NCBI GenBank assembly: GCA_963828705.1
Contig: CAWHGA010000023.1
Span: 62,001-126,000, forward strand
Origin: CAWDJT01 sp963828705
GTDB taxonomy: Bacteria; Desulfobacterota; Syntrophobacteria; Syntrophobacterales; Syntrophobacteraceae
Direction: 5' to 3'
Length of the DNA: 64,000 nt
The notes under the pieces were generated by a model, which did not search any database, had not been told where the DNA came from, and saw only the letters and a list, made by a program, of their open reading frames with translations. The position numbers and the translations under genes are program-made. This document shows positions 20,103-28,876 of the stretch, piece after piece (position 1 is the first letter of the stretch; every line of letters begins with the position of its first letter).

Positions 20103-20233
20103 GAAGGCTGTCAGGAGTGTGGTTGTGGTTGGCGGCGGCGTTGTGGTCTCCCGGGTGGACGTTTGGTTGAAGGCCGAACCAGTGTGAATACCGTGCCTGA
20201 TGTGTTGCCCTAACGGAAGGACGCCAAAGTCGA

Positions 20234-21118
20234 ATGGCTCGCCTGCAATCCTATCTGCACCTGTTGCGCCCGCACCAGTACATAAAGAATGGCTTCATTT
20301 GGCTTCCCCTGTTCTTTGGTCATAAGATTTATGACCTGGTGTCTGTGCTGCAGACTTTGGCCGCATTCGTGTCGTTTTGCCTGATGGCCAGCGCGGTCTA
20401 TGTGCTGAACGATTTGAAAGACCTGGAGGAGGATCGACGCCACCCCACCAAGCGGCAGCGGCCGCTGGCAGCGGGGAAGATTAATCGGGCGGAAGCCACG
20501 TTTCTTGGTTTTCTGTGTGCCGGTCTTTCCGTGGCAGCCGCGGTAGCTTTTCTCGATAAGAGGTTTTGCCTGATCCTGGCATCTTACCTGCTGCTGAACG
20601 TGGCCTATTCTTGGGCGCTCAAGCGCGTGGCAATCGTGGATGTGGTGTGTATTGCGGTGGGTTTCGTGCTGCGGGTCTTCGCGGGAGGAATAGCGGCTGA
20701 GGTCTGGCCCAGTCACTGGTTGGTGCTGATGACGTTTCTTCTGGCGCTGTTTCTGGGCCTTGCCAAACGTCGGGATGACCTGCTCCTGGAGAACTCGGGA
20801 TGCAGAATTCGCAAGTGTCTGGATGGGTACAACATGGAATTCATTTCGCTGAGCATGGCCCTTATGGCGGCAGTCATTGTGGTTAGCTACATCCTTTACA
20901 GTGTATCGCCCGAAGTAACCAGCAAACATCATACGGAGAGTCTTTACCTCACGGTTTTTTGGGTCATATTGGGTCTGCTGCGGTACCTGCAGATCACCTT
21001 TGTGCGGCAACAGAGCGGCTCCCCAAGCGTGATCCTGCTCAAGGACCATTTCCTTCAGGTGGTGATCCTGTTGTGGTTGGTGAGTTGTTATCTTATCCTT
21101 TATGTTTTCAGCCCATGA
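20234..21118 (+). CDS. UbiA-family prenyltransferase, decaprenyl-phosphate phosphoribosyltransferase-like
   Basis: A 294-residue membrane protein with about eight hydrophobic helices. LLRPHQYIKNGFIWLPLFFGHK and SAVYVLNDLKDLEEDRRHPTKRQRPLAAGKI carry the NDxxDxxxD prenyl-phosphate motif. FLGLAKRRDDL is the second conserved loop. This layout matches the Rv3806c type, which moves phosphoribose from PRPP to a polyprenyl phosphate, more than ubiquinone-type UbiA. The DprE1-like and DprE2-like genes downstream support that reading. The acceptor lipid is inferred to be undecaprenyl phosphate. A GGAAGGA lies 12 bases before the ATG. Confidence 0.85.
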   Translation: MARLQSYLHLLRPHQYIKNGFIWLPLFFGHKIYDLVSVLQTLAAFVSFCLMASAVYVLNDLKDLEEDRRHPTKRQRPLAAGKINRAEATFLGFLCAGLSVAAAVAFLDKRFCLILASYLLLNVAYSWALKRVAIVDVVCIAVGFVLRVFAGGIAAEVWPSHWLVLMTFLLALFLGLAKRRDDLLLENSGCRIRKCLDGYNMEFISLSMALMAAVIVVSYILYSVSPEVTSKHHTESLYLTVFWVILGLLRYLQITFVRQQSGSPSVILLKDHFLQVVILLWLVSCYLILYVFSP

Positions 21119-21351
21119 CCATGGCGCGGAGACCCAGCTGGTTGACGGCAGGACGAGGTGTCCGGCTCATTCTTGGTGCTTTGGCCACCACGGAACGCGT
21201 AACGATCACAGCGACGGATGGCCGCTTGGGAATCCGTCATCCATTAACCCACAGCCACTCCAAGATTGGCTGCGTTGTCACGTCAGGGAGTTGATTAGTA
21301 TGATCTTCAGTGCAATCCGTGTGATCCGCGGCAAACGGTGTATGCGGGTGA

Positions 21352-22659
21352 ATGATGGTTGGCGAAATTAGTGGCTGGGGACGATATCCCCGAATTCACG
21401 CTGACATTTGCCATTTTGATGATTCCGAAACGCTTCGCGACTGCCTGGCGGATGCCGGTGAGACTATCCCCTATGGCATGGGCCGCAGCTACGGTGACAG
21501 TGCCCTGAACCACAGGGTGATTGCCACTCGCCGTTTCAATGCGATCCTGGCATTCGACTCGGACACGGGTGTGGTGACCTGCGAAAGCGGGGTGAGCCTG
21601 GCGGAATTGATCGAGGTGTTTCTGCCCAGGGGATGGTTCCCGGCCGTGGTTCCTGGGACGAAGTTCATCACTGTGGGGGGAGCCATAGCCAGCGATGTGC
21701 ACGGCAAGAACCATCACCTGCAGGGTTGTTTCAGTCAACAGGTCCTTGAACTCCAACTGATGCTGGCCGACGGTCATGTGCTGCGTTGTTCACCGAGCCA
21801 AAACCGCGAGCTGTTTCGCGCCACTTGCGGCGGCATGGGGCTCACCGGGTTGGTCCTGGCGGTCAGCCTGCAGTTGCAAAGGATCCCCAGCGCCCTGATC
21901 CGACAAATCGTGGTGCCGACCAGAAACATTGACGAAGCGCTGGAAGCTTTCGAGGCTCACGGTCATTGGAGCTATTCAGTGGCTTGGATCGATTGTCTGG
22001 CTTCTGCGGAAAACTTGGGCAGGTCCCTGCTTATCCTGGGTGAACACGCCCCTGCAGGACCGTTGCGGCTCCGGCCTGGCAGGCAATGGCAGCTGCCCTG
22101 CGCTCTCCCGGGGTTCCTTCTCAATCAAACCAGCGTGCGCTTGTTCAATGCTCTTTACTTCCACACTAAGGCCAGGCGTATGGCCGAAAGCGTCATTTCC
22201 CTGCGATCCTTCTTTTTCCCTTTGGATGCCATCCATCAGTGGAACCTGATGTATGGTCGGCGGGGTTTTACTCAGTATCAGCTGGTTCTGCCCAAGGAAG
22301 CTGGTCGCGATGGGCTCAAGCAGATTCTGAGAAGGGTTAGCCGCTCGGGGATGGGCTCCTTTCTTGCCGTCCTGAAATTGATGGGAGCTGCCAATGACAA
22401 TCATCTATCCTTTCCCCTGGAAGGTTACACTCTGGCTCTTGATTTCAAGATCGAGAAGCGCCTGTTTGGGTTGCTGGATGAACTGGATCGCGTCGTGGCT
22501 GATCACGGCGGACGACTCTACCTGGCCAAGGATGTGCGCATGAGTGCCGCTATGTTCCGGCGTGGATACCCCCGCTGGCAGCAGTTTCGTGCGCTTCGGA
22601 AGGGCCTGGGATTGCACCGCAAGCTTGTATCCATGCAGTCGAAGCGGTTGGGAATCTAA
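21352..22659 (+). CDS. FAD-linked oxidase, DprE1-like (polyprenylphosphoryl-ribose 2-oxidase)
   Basis: A 435-residue flavoenzyme. IPYGMGRSYGDSALN, CESGVSLAELI and VVPGTKFITVGGAIASDVHGKNHH form the FAD_binding_4 domain, with the His of the VHGKNHH motif present. The C-terminal GGRLYLAKDVRMSAAMFRRGYP matches mycobacterial DprE1 closely. The position of Mycobacterium tuberculosis Cys387 (NICVDF, from memory) is Ala here (TLALDF, about residue 363). With DprE2 the expected reaction is 2'-epimerisation of polyprenyl-phosphoryl ribose to arabinose. The start is ATG 21352 or 21355. The 230 bases upstream hold no recognisable phosphatase. Confidence 0.85.
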   Translation: MMVGEISGWGRYPRIHADICHFDDSETLRDCLADAGETIPYGMGRSYGDSALNHRVIATRRFNAILAFDSDTGVVTCESGVSLAELIEVFLPRGWFPAVVPGTKFITVGGAIASDVHGKNHHLQGCFSQQVLELQLMLADGHVLRCSPSQNRELFRATCGGMGLTGLVLAVSLQLQRIPSALIRQIVVPTRNIDEALEAFEAHGHWSYSVAWIDCLASAENLGRSLLILGEHAPAGPLRLRPGRQWQLPCALPGFLLNQTSVRLFNALYFHTKARRMAESVISLRSFFFPLDAIHQWNLMYGRRGFTQYQLVLPKEAGRDGLKQILRRVSRSGMGSFLAVLKLMGAANDNHLSFPLEGYTLALDFKIEKRLFGLLDELDRVVADHGGRLYLAKDVRMSAAMFRRGYPRWQQFRALRKGLGLHRKLVSMQSKRLGI

Positions 22660-22746
22660 CCTTCAAGCTCATGCGGCGTGAAGGGTTATCGCGCTCTTGC
22701 GCCCTCACACCTTGCGTGTTTTCATGCAAACGTTTGGAGATCTGCC

Positions 22747-23480
22747 ATGGTTCTGCTGATATTGGGCGGGAATTCGGATATTGGTTTCGCCATCGCACAG
22801 CACTTTGCACAGGCGGAAGGTGCTTTTGTCCATCTTGCCTCCCGCAACCTGGAGCCAGTTGGCCAAGAAGGCCAGGGATCTGGAAATTCGCTACCAGATC
22901 CAGGCCAAGGCGGCATATTTCGATGCATGTGATTACGCATCTCATGCCGAGTTCTATCGCCAGCTGGAACCCAGACCTGACGGTGTAATCCTCGCCGTTC
23001 GGGGTCCAGGGTGATCAGCTTACCGCCCAGCGGGACTTCGATGAAGTCCGCCGCATTATCGACAGCAACTTCCTGGGTGCAGTCAGCATCCTGGAAATCA
23101 TTGCGGCCGACTTTGAAGCCAAAGGGCGGGGGTTCATCGTTGGGATCAGCTCGGTTGCCGGTGAAAGAGGTCGTCAGAGCAATTATACCTACGGTTCGGC
23201 TAAAGCCGCCCTGACAGTCTATTTGAGCGGTCTGCGCAATCGTCTATATCCATGCAATGTCCGGGTGATGACGGTCCTTCCGGGATTTGTCCGCACCAAG
23301 ATGACCGCCGGCCTTAAACTACCCCAGCGCCTCGTCGCCGACCCCCATGAGGTGGCCGAAGACGTTTACCATGCCTATCTGCAGAGGAAGGATATCGTCT
23401 ATTCGAAATGGTTCTGGAGATGGATTATGGCGATCATTCAGATGCTTCCAGAAGCCCTTTTTAAGCGGCTTCATCTGTGA
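22747..23480 (+). CDS. SDR-family reductase, DprE2-like, with two frame breaks
   Basis: NAD(P)H-dependent short-chain reductase, likely the second half of the DprE1/DprE2 epimerase. ATG 22747 opens VLLILGGNSDIGFAIAQHFAQ, the Rossmann motif. The frame breaks near 22850 and again near 23000. The segments between and after read ARDLEIRYQIQAKAAYFDACD and DFDEVRRIIDSNFLGAVSILE. The catalytic YGSAK follows ISSVAGERGRQSNYT. The end is VMTVLPGFVRTKMTAGLKLP and a hydrophobic C-terminus. All family blocks are present in order, so the gene is probably intact in the organism. Confidence 0.82.
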
Positions 23481-23577
23481 ATTACTTCTTCAGTGCATTC
23501 CCTTCAATCCGAAAAACGACTACAATGACTGTCGCAAAAGCGCACATCTACTGACAGTACCTGGAGGACCCAACCGC

Positions 23578-23799
23578 ATGTGCCTGGCAATTCCTGCGGA
23601 AGTGATTGAGATTCAAGATGAAATGGCAACCGTCCGAGTGGGCGATGTGTTGCGGAAAGCCTGCCTGACCCTGCTTTCGGACACTAACGTGGGCGACTAC
23701 GTGATCGTCCATGCTGGCTTCGCCTTGCACAAGGTGGATCCCCAGGAAGCCCAGGAGTCCCTCCGCCTCCTAAGAGAACTGGCCGCCATGGCCGAATAG
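23578..23799 (+). CDS. hypC: HypC/HybG/HupF family hydrogenase maturation chaperone
   Basis: A 73-residue protein beginning MCLAIPAEVIEI; the Cys2 after removal of Met is the essential iron-complex ligand of HypC. DYVIVHAGFALHKVD is the second signature. HypC works with HypD to deliver the Fe(CN)2CO group to NiFe hydrogenase. CTGGAGGA precedes the ATG. No other hyp gene or hydrogenase is in this window, so it is an orphan here. Confidence 0.93.
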   Translation: MCLAIPAEVIEIQDEMATVRVGDVLRKACLTLLSDTNVGDYVIVHAGFALHKVDPQEAQESLRLLRELAAMAE

Positions 23800-23977
23800 G
23801 AGACTGTCCGGGAAAGCCTCGCCACTCTACTGGGAGTCTGGAAGCAATACTGCTCACCTAAGGTGACTCCAGGACACTGTGTCATTTCGATTTGGAACTA
23901 TGGATACCTCTTTCTGTGCCCCGTGACTCCCTGGCACAAGGTGAAACACGGTTTGTTGCCTAAAATCCCCTCAGTCA

Positions 23978-24955
23978 TCAGGGAGTGTAGAATCGGGACG
24001 GCCCCTTCAAAACTTCCCACTCCGCTTCTTCGAAAATCCGAATGCAATCCTGCACCGTCATTCCCCGTTTGTGTTCGGTTTTTGTCTCCGTATCGCGCGG
24101 GTTTGAACCCGCTTCGGCCCACAAGAGATTGGCCCCGGCAGCAGCGCCGATCACATTCGGCTCATGGGTGCAGTTACCGGCTACCTCATCGCTCAACGCG
24201 AGTCGAACCACCGCGAGAATATGCGCCATTCTGGCTTCGCTGACTATTGGGTGCTTGGCCATTTCGGTGCCGGGAATGGGTATGCGTCTTGCCGAGCCGC
24301 TGAACGCCGGTCTTGCCTCGCGGGTGATGATGGTCTTTTCAACGAGCTCCTCAATGGTGTGTTCGCTCCCAACTGGCTCCACGCAAGTGCCCAAGGACAG
24401 TCCAGCTTCTTCGGCGTTTTTGAAGGTCTTGAGCCTTCTTTCCACCGGGATTCGGGTGTCACAGCCTTCCCCAAGACGGACGGCATGGTAGACGCCGGCA
24501 AAACCGCAATCTTTCAATCGTCTGGTCTGTTCGCTGTCGAAATCACCAACATTGGCAATCAGAACTGTTTCGGGTCGTAGCGATTTTCTGATCTCCTGTG
24601 ACACTTCAATGAACCTATCAAAGGGATAATCTGCCGTGCTCATCACGAAAATGGCATTGGCGCCGTCATCTTCAAACCTGCCGGCTTGATCCACGGCCTC
24701 TTCAACCGGAAGCTCAGACTGCTCCGTGAAAACTTTATTCTTTGCGGCAAATGCGCAGAACATGCAGTTATTCGGGCAGGGAGCGACATTGAGGCCAACT
24801 TGGGCGTGGACCTCGGCCAGGCCGTTACTCGCCCGTCGTGATCGCCGCCGCGGACGGCTGCACGGCGGCTCTCGCCACCGCTCATTTCGTCGAGATGAAA
24901 AAGGCGAGCGCTGTCTGCTTCGGAACTGCCGCGGCAGTCTCTGCCGGCTCGGCAT
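23978..24955 (-). CDS. Radical SAM protein, biotin-synthase-like
   Basis: VGLNVAPCPNNCMFCAFA carries the CxxxCxxC [4Fe-4S]/SAM motif near residue 60. GANAIFVMSTADYPFDRF, ETVLIANVGDF and the C-terminal CTHEPNVIGAAAGANLLWAEAGSNPRD resemble BioB/BATS-type radical SAM enzymes, but the BioB substrate residues cannot be confirmed. The first 40 residues are Arg-rich and unlike a protein, so either translation starts further in or a frame break lies near 24850. The gene is divergent from an ArsR-family regulator gene at 25070. Substrate unknown. Confidence 0.75.
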   Translation of the reverse strand: MPSRQRLPRQFRSRQRSPFSSRRNERWREPPCSRPRRRSRRASNGLAEVHAQVGLNVAPCPNNCMFCAFAAKNKVFTEQSELPVEEAVDQAGRFEDDGANAIFVMSTADYPFDRFIEVSQEIRKSLRPETVLIANVGDFDSEQTRRLKDCGFAGVYHAVRLGEGCDTRIPVERRLKTFKNAEEAGLSLGTCVEPVGSEHTIEELVEKTIITREARPAFSGSARRIPIPGTEMAKHPIVSEARMAHILAVVRLALSDEVAGNCTHEPNVIGAAAGANLLWAEAGSNPRDTETKTEHKRGMTVQDCIRIFEEAEWEVLKGPSRFYTP

Positions 24956-25069
24956 AAAACAGGATGGATGATTGTCTATGGAAAAGGTAGCTCAAGGAAA
25001 ACGCGTTAAGTGGCATCGAGGTAACAGAAAAGAGGCGAGGAATGTCCATCCGTGGGCGAGCAGGAGGCA

Positions 25070-25382
25070 ATGGTGCTGCGCGACGAGCACTTCCAGACGG
25101 TCGCGTTTCTGGCCAAGAGCCTTTCGGATGAGAACCGGCTGCGGATTCATTCTGTGCGTGAGCAACGGCAAGAAATCCGTCTCGAGCATCGTTGAGGAAC
25201 TCGGTCTCTCGCAGCCCCTTGTTTCCCATCACCTGAAGGAGCTCAAACGTTCACTGCTGGTCAAGATCGAGCGCAACGGCCCGTTCATCTACTACGAGCT
25301 CGTGGACCCCAGAATTCTCGATGTCGTTCGAACACTGAGCACCGTGGCAACGGACTTGTTGACCGCAAGGAAGACCTTTTGA
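25070..25382 (+). CDS. ArsR-family winged-helix transcriptional regulator, one frame break
   Basis: ATG 25070 follows GGAGG and reads VLRDEHFQTVAFLAKSLSDENRLRI. The frame breaks at about 25140, and the remainder reads SVSSIVEELGLSQPLVSHHLKELKRSLL, then KIERNGPFIYYELVDPRIL, the ArsR helix-turn-helix and wing. The ELCVCD-type metal motif is not seen, so the effector may not be arsenic. It is divergent from the radical SAM gene and upstream of the acidic protein at 25409. The usual autoregulatory role at such divergent pairs is an inference. Confidence 0.78.
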
Positions 25383-25408
25383 GGAATGGGGGAGGTGATC
25401 TGATCGAC

Positions 25409-25858
25409 ATGGAAGAGATGCTGAAAATGGTTGGCCGCATGGACCCTGAAGAAGCGCTGGCCGAGATATCCAAGGTCTTGAAAGTGCTCTTCTCCGCCTT
25501 GGGTGAAGAGGCGCGTTCGCAATTCTTGTGGGACCTCATGGGAGAATCCAGAGGCGATAAGGTGTCGAGCCTGGTCCATCTCTGACTGGCCGAGTGCATG
25601 GGCGAAGGTGTCGACCCGACGCAAATGTGTCAGAGGCTGGTGGATAAAGTTGCTGAGTCAAAGCAGCTGATGGCGATGACCGATCCGGATCTTCTGGTGC
25701 TGTTCGAAGACTGGTTTGAAGAGTTGGAAGAAGAGATCATCTCGCTTGTCAGTGAGCATGGTCCTGTCAATCCCGAGGAGCTTGCCGAAAGGACCGGGCT
25801 GTCCCCGAGGGGGGCAACGTTTCTGCTCTCAAAGCTCAAACGTGAAGGGAAACTGTAG
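25409..25858 (+). CDS. Acidic protein of unknown function interrupted by an in-frame TGA
   Basis: ATG 25409 follows GGAGGTGATC, a near-perfect ribosome site. The frame reads MEEMLKMVGRMDPEEALAEISKVLKVLFSALGEE and hits TGA at 25583-25585. It continues open as LAECMGEGVDPTQM through an HTH-like end (VNPEELAERTGLSPRGATFLLSKLKREGKL) to TAG 25856. Both halves have the same acidic, helical character, so they look like one protein. Options are a nonsense mutation, a base error (TGG or CGA), or selenocysteine; I see no convincing SECIS hairpin after the TGA. The gene follows the ArsR gene directly. Function unknown. Confidence 0.55.
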
Positions 25859-25969
25859 AGCTTCCAGCGGAGACTCATGGTCGAGATGGCGCAGGGCGTC
25901 GGCGCTGAAACCTTACTGGGACCGGACAAGGAACGCACCGTCATCTTCTACTGAGCGGGCCTTACGGCC

Positions 25970-26383
25970 ATGGTGGGATCGAGCCTGGCTTTCTTTATCG
26001 GGCGCTACCTGGGGCGGGATTTTGCCGCATCCCTCATCGGCGACAGACTCAGGAAATACGATGAAGGCATCGAGCGCAACGGCTTCGCCACGGTTCTCTA
26101 CCTGCGCCTGGTCTACTTTCCATTTACTCCGATGAACTTCGGCATGGGACTGACCCGGGTGCGCTTTTGGGATTATTTCTGCGGGACGGCGCTCGGTATC
26201 ATCGTCGGCACCTTCATCTTCACTTTTTTTGTTGGGACGGTGAAGGACGTCTGGACAAGCGGCCGTTGGGCGGATCTGGTAAGCTGGAAAGTCATATTCT
26301 CCCTTGTGCTCTTTGTCTTTTCGTTCTTCATCCCCAAAATCCTTGAGCGGGTGAGGGCATTTAGGAGGGTTGAAGCGTCCTAA
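25970..26383 (+). pseudogene. TVP38/TMEM64 family membrane protein, N-terminally truncated
   Basis: MVGSSLAFFIGRYLGRDFAASLIGDRLRKYDEGIERNG and LVYFPFTPMNFGMGLTRVRFWDYFCGTALGIIVGTF are the core of the SNARE-associated (DedA-like) TVP38/TMEM64 family. Only about 138 of the usual 200 or more residues are present; the first membrane helices are missing. The same reading frame continues upstream through TGA 25952-25954 into the end of the preceding gene. This suggests a deletion or assembly join between two genes. These proteins are inner-membrane lipid or metalloid handlers; the specific role here is unknown. Confidence 0.7.
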
Positions 26384-26456
26384 CTTCCCCATGCTGGACT
26401 CCATCGGCAGCATGCGGCCCCTCAAAGGGAGATGATGACCGAACTGGGGGTTTTCC

Positions 26457-27273
26457 ATGAGTAGTGAAATAGGGATACGCCTTGGATGTTTCTTTGGCAT
26501 CTTCGCCGTGGTGGCACTTTGCGAAATCCTTGCACCTCGTCGGGCTTTGACCACCTCCAAGGCGAGCCGATGGTTTGCAAATCTTGTGATCATCGGCCTC
26601 AATCCCCTCTCGGTGCGCCTGGTTTTCCCGGTTCTTCCCGTTGCAATGACTCTTCTGGCTACGGAGCGTCAGTGGGGACTGCTCAACAACGTCAATCTTC
26701 CCTACTGGCTTGAAGTATCCATCGGCGTGATCGTCCTGGATCTCTCCGTATACCTGCAGCATGTGCTCCATCACGCGGTTCCGGCTCTTTGGCGCTTGCA
26801 CATGGTGCACCACGCCGATCTCGATTACGATCTGACAACCGGCCTGCGCTTCCACCCCATGGAAATTGTTAGTTTCCATGGGAATCAAGCTCATGACGGT
26901 AGCAGCACTCGGACCGCCCGCTCTGGCCGTGCTCATCTTCGAGGTGGCACTCAACGCCACCTCCATGTTCAACCACAGCAACATCCACATCCCCGTTGCT
27001 GTTGACCGGATCCTTCGGCTTTTCGTTGTGACACCCGACATGCACCGGGTGCACCATTCCGTGATCATCCGTGAGACGAACAGCAACTACGGCTTCAATC
27101 TACCCTGGTGGGACAGGCTCTTCGGAACATACAAGGATCAGCCGGACAAGGGCCATGAAGGGATGACCATCGGCCTTTCCCAGTTTCGCGACCCGAAACG
27201 GTTGACCTTGCCATGGCTGCTCATCCTGCCCTTCGTCGGGGACCCCGGCAGGGTGCCCATAAACCGGCACTGA
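26457..27273 (+). CDS. Sterol desaturase / fatty acid hydroxylase family protein, one frame break
   Basis: A di-iron membrane oxidase family member. The histidine boxes are HHVLHH-like (YLQHVLHHAVPALWRLH), HMVHHAD, and later MFNHSN and DMHRVHHSV. Several membrane helices precede them. The frame breaks near 26868; removing one T joins LRFHPMEIV to SMGIKLMTVAALGPPALAVLIFE. WWDRLFGTYKDQP near the end is typical. Such enzymes need oxygen, which is notable in a probable anaerobe, although family members of unknown chemistry are common. It follows the TVP38 fragment by 70 bases. Confidence 0.8.
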
Positions 27274-27462
27274 TGAAGAGTTGCTACCAGGATTTCTATC
27301 AAGGATATCAAGAAGATGGACGAGGCGATATGCGGTTGAACTTCCGTGGCTCTGACATCAATGATGTGCTCTAAAGCATCTTGAGCACCTTGGGCTCCCA
27401 AGACCAAACTTTGTGGCTTCATCCGAGTAATGACTTTAAGAAATGACCATGATGAAATCTTC

Positions 27463-28038
27463 CTAGCTGCCCAAGTATGATAGGACTTTTCTTTCCAGAT
27501 TCTCACAATCATCCATCTTCTGCTTAATCCTTCCGCTATGTTCAAGAGTTTCTTTGGTTGTATTCTTTCCTGCATAAGTATTATTAAAACCATCAACCAT
27601 TGTCTTAGCTTCTTTACAAACTTGAAATAGTGCTCTTCTTGACTCGCTGAATTCTTTGAATAACCTAGGAGTGTCGAAATACGTTCCTTTGTAATACAAA
27701 TCAAAACTTGGTATCTTTGGATGAATGATTATGCCTGCTGTGGCCTCAACTGGAACCCACTCCGATGAAATGACCTCAGCCATCACCCATACATGGTTCA
27801 TTTCTGCGATATATTCATGGGTAGATTTATGCTTGACAATATCTCTCTCTATATTTCCCACGATTAATCGTGCATTGATCCCTGCAGTCTTAATTATATC
27901 CCATACTTCTATGGCCATGTCTGAGCAGACGAAGAAATCCTCTTTCAGATACTGGTGTTTTTTGTGATAATCTGCCATGAGCGTGGCTATTTTAATGTAA
28001 TTGGGAGTTTCACTGAGCTTTTTCCACTTCTCCAGCAC
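27463..28038 (-). CDS. Transglutaminase-like (papain-fold) protein in AT-rich DNA
   Basis: A 191-residue product. FFVCSDMAIEVWDIIKTAGINARLIVGNIE, NHVWVMAEV and WVPVEATAG place Cys, His and an acidic residue in the order of the transglutaminase-core catalytic triad. The gene is markedly AT-rich compared with its neighbours, with codon use to match, pointing to recent transfer. GTG 28038 follows AAGGGGG; the true N-terminus may have been lost, since the product starts almost at the domain. Substrate unknown; a structural or protease-like role is possible. Confidence 0.65.
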   Translation of the reverse strand: MLEKWKKLSETPNYIKIATLMADYHKKHQYLKEDFFVCSDMAIEVWDIIKTAGINARLIVGNIERDIVKHKSTHEYIAEMNHVWVMAEVISSEWVPVEATAGIIIHPKIPSFDLYYKGTYFDTPRLFKEFSESRRALFQVCKEAKTMVDGFNNTYAGKNTTKETLEHSGRIKQKMDDCENLERKVLSYLGS

Positions 28039-28063
28039 AGGCCCCCTTTGCGCAGGGTCGTTA

Positions 28064-28550
28064 TCATCCGTGCCTGACAGGTGTCAATTTGGGTGCATCA
28101 GGATTCCCCCGCCCGCTCCATCTCGCGGAAGCCACTTCGTTCAACTCCTCGGCCGCCTGATGATTGCCCTGCTTCTCATGGACGGTGATGAGCGCGCTGA
28201 GGGTGTTTGCGACCTTTTTGTTCCGCGGCCCCAGAACTGCTTCCTGAATGGATCTCAATCGTTCCAAATACCTGGCAGCTTCCTGCCATTCGCCACGCTT
28301 CTGGTGAATATCGGCAAGTAGATTGAGTTGACGCGACAGTTGGATGCTGCTGGTGCCAAACTCTCTTCTCTGCTTCGGCCAGGGCTATTTCCCCCGATTT
28401 TAGTGCTTCCACGGTGTTACCGGCGGCATAGAGTTCTGTTGCTTTCTTGGATAGATCTTCCCACGTCTCAGGGCGGGCTGGTGAGGCAAAGAAGAACACA
28501 AGAAGGAAAGCAACCAGGCCATAAGGGCGATTGGGTTTGTATTGTTTCAT
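28064..28550 (-). CDS. Exported TPR-repeat protein, one frame break
   Basis: Starts MKQYKPNRPYGLVAFLLVFFFASPARPETW, a clear signal peptide with a likely cleavage after SPARP. KATELYAAGNTVEALKSGEIALAEAEK begins a tetratricopeptide repeat. The frame breaks near 28370, and the next frame continues SRQLNLLADIHQKRGEWQEAARYLERL, then VANTLSALITVHEKQGNHQAAEELNEVA, two further TPR units. Protein-protein binding in the periplasm is the likely role. It lies just upstream of the transglutaminase-like gene on the same strand, but base composition differs, so a shared origin is doubtful. Confidence 0.7.
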
Positions 28551-28876
28551 GGCATCCCTTGTTATCGAGAGTCAATTCCACCGTTTACAGATGCGGCCGT
28601 CCTTTGTTTTGGTTTGAAGGTTCAGCCAATGTGCCCGCTGAACAAGTCTATATGCCCCGGATGCTTGAGACCAGCTGGGGTTTAGCAAGGGCAAACGTTT
28701 ACTGCAACGAGCGCAGAGCCTACGGCGAAGGTTCGAGAGACAGAAGACTGCGAAAACATTGGCGATGACTTCTCTGCGGTTTCGGAGTGCCTTCTGTTGA
28801 GTGTACCATCGGCTGACTGGTGCGGCAAATGGTTACCGGTTTAGAGGGCATTGGACTCGCGACTCCTGCTCTCCGT
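28551..28876. other. Gene-free stretch between TPR gene and asnS
   Basis: I see no coding pattern, tRNA or strong hairpin here. The plus-strand frame at 28328-28768 is opposite the TPR gene and lacks any recognisable domain. Confidence 0.5.

Noticed and set aside
25583..25640. SECIS hairpin after the in-frame TGA
   Set aside because: I could not draw a stable stem with the expected apical loop; kept only as an open question.
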